A stretch of DNA of 64,000 nucleotides from Rhodamnia argentea (Eukaryota; Streptophyta; Magnoliopsida; Myrtales; Myrtaceae). The stretch spans positions 124,001 to 188,000 of the forward strand of contig NC_063150.1 in assembly GCF_020921035.1 (NCBI RefSeq). The letters run 5' to 3'. Shown piece by piece: positions 57,990 to 64,000 of the stretch. Every line of letters begins with the position of its first letter. Within the stretch, counting starts at the first letter, position 1. The notes beneath the pieces are model-generated. The model did no database searches. It was not told the origin of the DNA and saw only the letters and a program-made list of their open reading frames with translations. Position numbers and translations under genes: made by a program.

Positions 57990-59684
57990 TCTCTTCTCGA
58001 ATCCTATTTCTGATCAGAAATAAATTTTCTTTTTTATTTCTATTCCCCATTTACGAGCAAAGACATGTGTTTCATATCAACACAAGATTGATTAGGGCGG
58101 GAAATGAAATACTTTTAATTCAAATCAACAAAAAAGCGTAGCTTTTTAAGAGCGTACACTATTGCTGTAAATACTCGAGGCACACAACTTATCCGATTCC
58201 CGGCATGTGCAAGGAATACTCTATTTGTGTTATGTAACATATTACATGGCTATACTTATCTCTCAATTGTGTCAAAAAGGAACAAAGCTAAATGCAATCG
58301 TGGATTGCATTAGGTTAGGTAATTTTATGAAAGATTAAGGGATAATATTCATAGGACTTCATTTTCTATTTCTTGATTGATAGATTTCTCATATGATAAA
58401 TGATAGATATTTTAGTGGTGATATATTGAAACGTGGTCATATATAGACCTTGGAAAAAAAAAATGTAAAGTTAAGTTCGGAACTCATTCTGTCCCCAACT
58501 TTTTTTTTTTTTTTGAAAAAAAAGCCCCTCACGTCCAATCCAAATAAACCTCAATTTTACGTTTAGTCCTAAATCTACCATGAACTTTTAACTTTAGTCC
58601 AAAATCTGCTCCCATTAGCCCTTTGTCCAAAAGTCAGCGCTAGTCATCCCTAATTTCCTTATTAATTTTTTTTTTCATTTTCAAGGTAATTTTTTACATC
58701 ACCTTGCTGATGTCGATTTGTTACCGATGTGAAAATACCACATGAAACAACCAATGGCAATTTTTGGAAGAAGGGTTAACAAGGCAAATTCAAGACTCTA
58801 TTGAAGGTTTGTGATTTTTTTTTAGCAAAAAAATGTGTTCGGAGTAGATTTTGGAATATAGTTAAAGTTGGTATTCTTCTTTTTCTTTTTTATAAAAACA
58901 CTTAGGGAAAGATTTCGGACTGAACCTATAATTGATTCTTTTTTTAGATAAGAAAAAATGTAACACAGAATTGAGATTAGATCTAAAATTGTGGGTTTAC
59001 CATGTATTAGGATTAGGCCATAGACCTTGGGCGGGACAAGGAGTGATTGTCTAAAAAGAAATTCTTTCGATTTGTTATTTCGTAAAGCCATTCCATTCGT
59101 AGTCCGTAGGAATAAAATAAAGGGAAAAAAGTTGAACTTGGGGGAGATGGGTCATCAAAAGAGAGGATTCCCATTTTGAGCTCCTCACTGACCTCTCAAA
59201 GTGCACATAATTTGACTAAATTAGATTAAATAGGTACCTAACGGGAGACTCGAGGAATAACATTCATGTCAATTCTTTTGTGAGTTCTTCTTATATTTTA
59301 CTTGTTAAAATTAGTACGATGATGTTGTCAAATATTTCAAATTCGAGTTTCATACACTCCGTTAGTTTTGTGAAAAATGAATGATTCAAAAAATATCTCC
59401 CTAAAAATATCGATTGTATCGCTCACCAAAAAGAATGAATGGAAAATGATTTTATCGTCCACGAGAATATTTAGACACACAAATATTGTTCATTAAGTAA
59501 TTATTATAAGCGGCATAGGTGATTATTCTTACGAAAATATTTTCAAAATCATTTATTTTTCGCGAAACTAATGAAGACCGTTGAAATAGAAACATTTTAG
59601 GCATGTACAACTATACAAATTGAAGTGGTCCAATATTGAGTTGTATCGCTTGTCACTCAGAACAAACACACACATATTCTTTTC
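57990..59684. other. Intergenic, AT-rich
   Basis: No gene seen. 58540-58620 carries the cctaaatctaccatgaactt-type phrases found in MITE arms, possibly a decayed element. Confidence 0.4.
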
Positions 59685-59938
59685 AATTTAAGCTCAATAG
59701 GATCAATTTAGGCTTAAATATTTTCACATTGGTACCAATTCGGTTCATCCGACTAATTTAAGTCATAAATTGCTAACACGGCCGCCCGTCGTCCTATATA
59801 ACACCACCAACGTTGACAATAACTTTTTTGTTATAATTTTGAAAAAAAAAATTCTTCTTCCTTTTTTTTTGACATTCTTTCAATTCCATGGCATGTGCTA
59901 GCCGGCGAGGGTGAGGCCGACCCTTGCCCAAATTCGTC
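59685..59938. mobile_element. Truncated MITE (family A fragment)
   Basis: ttggtaccaattcggttcat followed by ccgactaatttaagtcataa aligns with the left arm of the element at 61404 (agtaccaattcagttcatcc), and the gccggcgagggtgaggccga stretch aligns with that element's GC-rich core. The right arm is missing. Confidence 0.5.
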
Positions 59939-60151
59939 CCAATTTTAGCAAAGTACAACAAGATTGCATACATCTCTGTGATGGTGAAGCAAAGACTATC
60001 ACATGTCCCGAAAGCTAAACAATCTGGGTTAACAGGTGATATCGTCTCACCCTCGTTGTGGGTGGTTTTTAAAACCCCGACGCCTAAGCACATTCATCCA
60101 ATGCTTCCCCGCTTTCTTGAAGAAGCCCTTGCTTTCTCCAACGAGAGCAGC

Positions 60152-60556
60152 TCAACTTTCAGAAAATCGACGATTCTCGTACCTGATTCTGCAATCTTTT
60201 AGCTGGAATTGAACTCCGATGCTGAACTCGCACTGATCGATTATTAAGCCCGTCGCGTACTTCAAGCAGGAGTCGCAGTTCTGGTGGCTGAGCACCCCAT
60301 TGCATGCTCCGTGACCGTAGCAAAGGCTGCCGTACTTGGGATCACTCGTGACATAAAGATTGTAATTTGAGGTCGAGGTCTTTTTCATCAGAAGGTTGAA
60401 GACTTCCGCCACAGAGCCAGCATAATCATCGGAACTGGTAAAGCGGTTAACGTTGCAAATACTGTATAGCACCGTAACGTCCGGACCACTTTGCGCGATC
60501 TCAGGAACAGAAAAGAGCAGAAATATGGCGATTGAAACTCCGTGCCAAGCAGTCAT
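60152..60556 (-). CDS. Small secreted Gnk2/DUF26 (ginkbilobin-like) protein
   Basis: 134 aa with a single Gnk2-homologous (DUF26, stress-antifung) domain. A hydrophobic signal peptide covers about residues 1-23. The family signature C-x8-C-x2-C is at Cys85, Cys94, Cys97; further cysteines at 34, 79, 109 and 122 fit the usual disulphides. The C-terminal phrase IGVQFQLKDCRIRYENRRF matches the family end. Related proteins (ginkbilobin-2, cysteine-rich repeat secretory proteins) act in the apoplast, bind mannose and can inhibit fungi; whether this one does is inferred only. Start: ATG at 60556 chosen since the signal peptide begins there; the frame is open 24 codons further upstream. One domain rather than two and no transmembrane or kinase part, so it is not a CRK receptor. 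Single exon. Confidence 0.9.
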   Translation of the reverse strand: MTAWHGVSIAIFLLFSVPEIAQSGPDVTVLYSICNVNRFTSSDDYAGSVAEVFNLLMKKTSTSNYNLYVTSDPKYGSLCYGHGACNGVLSHQNCDSCLKYATGLIIDQCEFSIGVQFQLKDCRIRYENRRFSES

Positions 60557-61403
60557 TTTGCCTCCCTTGTTCTCGCCTCTCTGTTTTATTTGAGTTGTCT
60601 TTTCAGGAAGCACTTGAAATATGACCATATAAAGAGGGTAGTCTCAGAGGTCTCTCCATCACTTCCTTGTCCTTTTTCCGCCCACTAATATGTCAACATC
60701 GCTTCGAGGAATCCTAGGAGCAGGCGCTCAAATTCTACACTTTTAGGAAAAGATTTTTTTTTTGGCTCAAATCCAAAACTTGGGAAATCCTATGTTGAGC
60801 TTTCTTTTTATAGATCATCTTGCAAAGTTGGCACACGGATATGCTTAGAACATATGCTTCTCCCGCCATTTCACGTACAATGTCTGGTCGGAGACCCTAC
60901 CGAAAGAGTGTTATTCGCGGCCTTAAAGATTAATTGAAGAGTCGGACGTCGTGATTTGAGCAACATATTAATGTATAGCATACAATCTAATCAAACGCTT
61001 AATTGATCAACCGATATTTTGCCAATTTCAATACGAAAGTTCCAATATGATATCCATGAATGAGTTGTTACTCTAGATGAGTTGCGTCAAAAACTTATAC
61101 TCGTATATTTAACTTCAAAATTGTCGAGTGTTTTGTCCATGTTTGTTCCTTCCCAAAAGATGCGAAAGAGAACTTCCCTATCTCATAAATATCAACGAAT
61201 CGTGTGCTAGTTCTCGAAGGAAATGAAAATAAGTTTGATATTATGTATCATGTTTTACTCAATTCTTGTATGTACATCTAAATGAACTCGTTTTGCATTA
61301 TCGTCTCTATTCATACAACGACTTGTCATATGCTTTTTGATACTGGGAAATATAGAGTTCTTCTATTCATCGTACCACGATTATTAAGCAAGGCATTAGT
61401 TTG
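60557..61403. other. Upstream region of the Gnk2 gene
   Basis: Presumed promoter on the - strand, then AT-rich intergenic sequence. No further gene seen. Confidence 0.5.
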
Positions 61404-62092
61404 GGGAGAACTACCAAAAAAAAAAATTCTAAACATATACAAATTTAGTCCTAAAATTTTCAATTGGACCAATTTTTTTGGTCATAATTGAATCAATTTA
61501 GTTATAAACATTTATGTATTAGTACCAATTCAGTTCATCCAGCTAATTTTGATTGGAAATCGCTGACGTGGATGCATGTTATCCTATGTGGTGCGACTGG
61601 GATAGACATGAACATTTTTTAAATAATTTTCTTAAAAAATAATTTTAAAAAAATGTATTAATTAATTAATTTTTTTGTTCTTTCTTTTTCTTTCACTTTG
61701 GCAGGCGAGGCGGCCCTCACTAGCGGCCGTCGAGGGCTTGCTGGCCCTCGCCCAAGACCATGCCCGCCGGTCACCGGCGAGGTGGCCTTCACCAGTTGCC
61801 AGCAAGGGCTGGTTGGCCCTCACCTAATGGCCCGTGAGGGTAGCCAGCGACATTCTAATTATAAAGTAAAAATCTACATATTTTATAAAATCATTAAAAA
61901 AAAATATCTACGTTAGTACTAGTTGAGCCACGTAGGACGGTCAACATCCACGTCGGCCGTTTTCAATCTAAAATTGGCTGGATGGACTGAATTGTTATAA
62001 ATACAAAAAGGTTTATGACTAAATTGGCCCAAAGATTTAAGACTGAATTAATACAAATGCAGTAAGTTTAGGACTCTTTTGGTGCCTTTTCC
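61404..62092. mobile_element. MITE with long inverted arms (MULE-like family A)
   Basis: Left part ggggagaactaccaaaaaaa followed by ttctaaacatatacaaattt; right part complements it (aagtttaggactcttttggt, gccttttcc). Flanks CATTAGTTT (61395-61403) and CATTATTTT (62093-62101) agree at 8 of 9 bases. GC-rich core at 61703-61850 with repeats of ggcgaggcggcc and ggccctcac. Same family as 7011-7563 and 25020-25767. Confidence 0.75.
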
Positions 62093-63344
62093 CATTATTT
62101 TGTGAAGAAGATTTGAAGTATGAAAGTCAAGATGAATGATTTAAGAAGACAAGATCAAGTTACCCAAGTTTGAATTTGAATTAGAAAGGAAGCAATGTCG
62201 TTAAATTTTCTTTCTAGTTTGAAACAAACTCGATCCAAGTTTTTTTTTTTTGGGCTTGGTTCTATTCTATCATATTCTACTATACAAGCCACACTGTGTG
62301 TGCTATGTACCATGTGTAAGTTGCGAATCCTTGTTCCCTCTTTACACATCTCACCTCACTTCCCCCCGTAGGGGATTCAAACCCCCCACCTCCCTCTTCC
62401 GGATCAAAGTTGGAAAACCCAATTTTGAAGAAATTATTTGAAATACTTTCCATGTTAGAGTTGGATTCCTAGTTTGAATCAACAAGTCACATTACAGCAT
62501 ATGAAAACAGAATTATATTAGATGATTAAATGCTAGAGCAATCGTAAACTCTGTACTCACCATATTCATAGTGGATTCTTAGTGGCTAGCTCTCTCTCTA
62601 CGGGGCAAGTACAGATACTTGATATGAACCACATAAATCTCTGGTGTCCTTACCTTTACTCATGGATTTCTCTGATAATTTCTTCTTTCGCATTATTTTT
62701 GGATTGTAAGATCCCTTCGCTTTCGCATTGTTTCACAACATTCTTTTTCCAACTAGAAGTATAAGTAGTTCGAACATGATAATATGATGTTTAATCATCT
62801 GTGCTCCTAATATCCAATTGTTCCGAGCCAAAAAATACGAATTTTTTTCCCGATTTCAACAAGTTCAGGCGAGGGTTAAAAAACTGTCAGCCAAGATTTT
62901 CTGGCTCTTATGAAACTCTTAGTAGCGGCCTCTGGGGAAGCTTTTACGTCTTCTTTTCCTCTCACTAATTGCAGTTGGATAAGTTCGGCATTGGCATATG
63001 CAAAACGATACCATTCTATTGCCGCTTACCTAATGAATTTCAAATAATTTTGTTTTTCATTCCATGTCTAAATAAGAACACCTTTGAAGTTTGAACCTCT
63101 GCTTCAGACATCATCGCGGACGATAGTACATAAGCTTTGTATTCACAGTTTACTAAAATTAGAGCCGTATTGCAGTAAGTAAACTAAGTGACCGGACGAT
63201 ATAAAGCATAAGCTTCTTACATTTGCGATGGTGGAAGATAGATAATCACCTGCTCCGAAACGAGAACATCTTCGGCTTATCTGGTGATAAGGCTTCGATG
63301 TCTTGCGCCACCTTTGTGAATAGGCTCCCACGTTTCTCAACTCA
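62093..63344. other. Intergenic
   Basis: No gene supported; short open frames without known motifs. Confidence 0.45.
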
Positions 63345-63540
63345 ACTAACAGCAGTTCAACTTTCAGAAAATTAACAATTCTGGTACCTAATCCTGCAGT
63401 CTTTCAGCTGAACTTGAGCTCCAATGCTGTATTCACACTGAGTATTAAGCTCGTCACATCGGTCAAGCAGGAAACGCAGTCCGGGTAGCTGAGTGCCCCC
63501 AAGGAGAATACGTGTTCCTATCTGGTGATATTTTTTTTTA
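63345..63540 (-). pseudogene. Decayed Gnk2/DUF26 copy
   Basis: Aligns with the 3' half of the gene at 60152-60556: the strand phrase gcagttcaactttcagaaaa is near-identical, and on the - strand one frame reads CEYSIGAQVQLKDCRIRY-like sequence corresponding to the QCEFSIGVQFQLKDC end of the intact gene. Frames shift and stop, and the first half of the domain is missing or replaced after 63525. Confidence 0.75.
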
Positions 63541-64000
63541 GATGCACATCCCCATGACATCTTCATGATAAATACATACTTTTGTTATCTCTTATGAAAT
63601 CCTTTTTGAGCTTACACTTCTTTATCAAATTTATTCCAATATCCACTTTTGTTGATAAATTTTGTCATCATAAAAAAAGGAGAGATTATTAAGAAAACAT
63701 TCCCTCTGAATATTTTGATTCTGACAAAACTATCCATGTTCGGATAGAATCCGTATAATGTTTTGTTGCAGAATGAACAAGTGACCAGAAGCTTATATTG
63801 ATCTAACTCTGACATTTTGGCTCAAGTAGAAGTAGTCATATATTTGCTTTGAGAAGTAGTTCGGATGGTGTATGTAATTGCCTCTAAAGGTCACTTCCGT
63901 CTAAAGCTTTACATGACTTATCAGGATGACTTTATTAAGGCTCAATGTCACTGTTCTAAAGTTTGTTTAGATTCAGATAGTCTCTACTTTTGAATACTAC
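63541..64000. other. Window end, no gene seen
   Basis: AT-rich; the open frame at 63612-63815 on the - strand shows no domain. Confidence 0.4.

Noticed and set aside
62340-62400. tRNA- or SINE-like box B (gattcaaacccc)
   Set aside because: No matching box A at the right distance and no cloverleaf could be drawn by eye.

Overview
The window is nuclear DNA of a flowering plant, most likely a woody eudicot. The evidence is GT-AG split genes, plant-specific families (clustered GH28 polygalacturonases, P-class PPR, Gnk2/DUF26), long GA/CT microsatellites, and dense small transposable elements of the MULE, hAT, TRIM and copia types. Myrtaceae is a guess only. There is no operon-like organisation, CRISPR array or rRNA, and I saw no convincing tRNA gene. 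Layout, left half (1-32.9 kb): a segmental triplication carrying three intact polygalacturonase genes, all on the + strand (1659-3753, 12586-14655, 27273-29319). Each has four exons of exactly 477, 290, 226 and 219 nt and encodes 403 aa. Upstream and downstream flanks are duplicated with the genes: unit 1 is about 1-6270 (cut by the window start), unit 2 about 7765-16720, unit 3 about 21250-32880. The units differ mainly by later insertions: a solo LTR and a MULE-type element in unit 1, a 1.75-kb MULE in unit 3. Between units 2 and 3 lies a decayed Ty1/copia reverse transcriptase/RNase H region, itself split by a MULE-like insertion. Middle (33.7-42.8 kb): two tandem NADP-dependent alkenal double-bond reductase genes. 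The first (33779-38548) is a pseudogene. Its second exon is broken by a 2.8-kb hAT-type element carrying a piece of an SRC2-like C2-domain gene, and by a complete 513-bp TRIM retrotransposon; it also has frameshifts, a stop and a lost splice donor. The second copy (39700-42745) is intact with five exons and 359 codons. Right half (44.9-64 kb), all genes on the - strand: a P-class PPR gene (44909-46435) like Arabidopsis At4g01400; the GPI-anchor transamidase catalytic subunit GPI8/PIG-K (49508-54620, 10 exons, 393 aa); and a small secreted Gnk2/DUF26 protein (60152-60556) with a decayed copy about 3 kb away. MITE-like elements fill much of the remaining space. The genes are not one pathway. The array concerns pectin breakdown in cell walls, the reductase pair detoxifies reactive carbonyls, and the rest are housekeeping (GPI anchoring, organelle RNA processing) or defence-like. 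I found no wholly new system. The strongest observations are the captured C2 gene inside a hAT element, the doubly interrupted reductase pseudogene, and the units of the array serving as empty and filled sites for element insertion.
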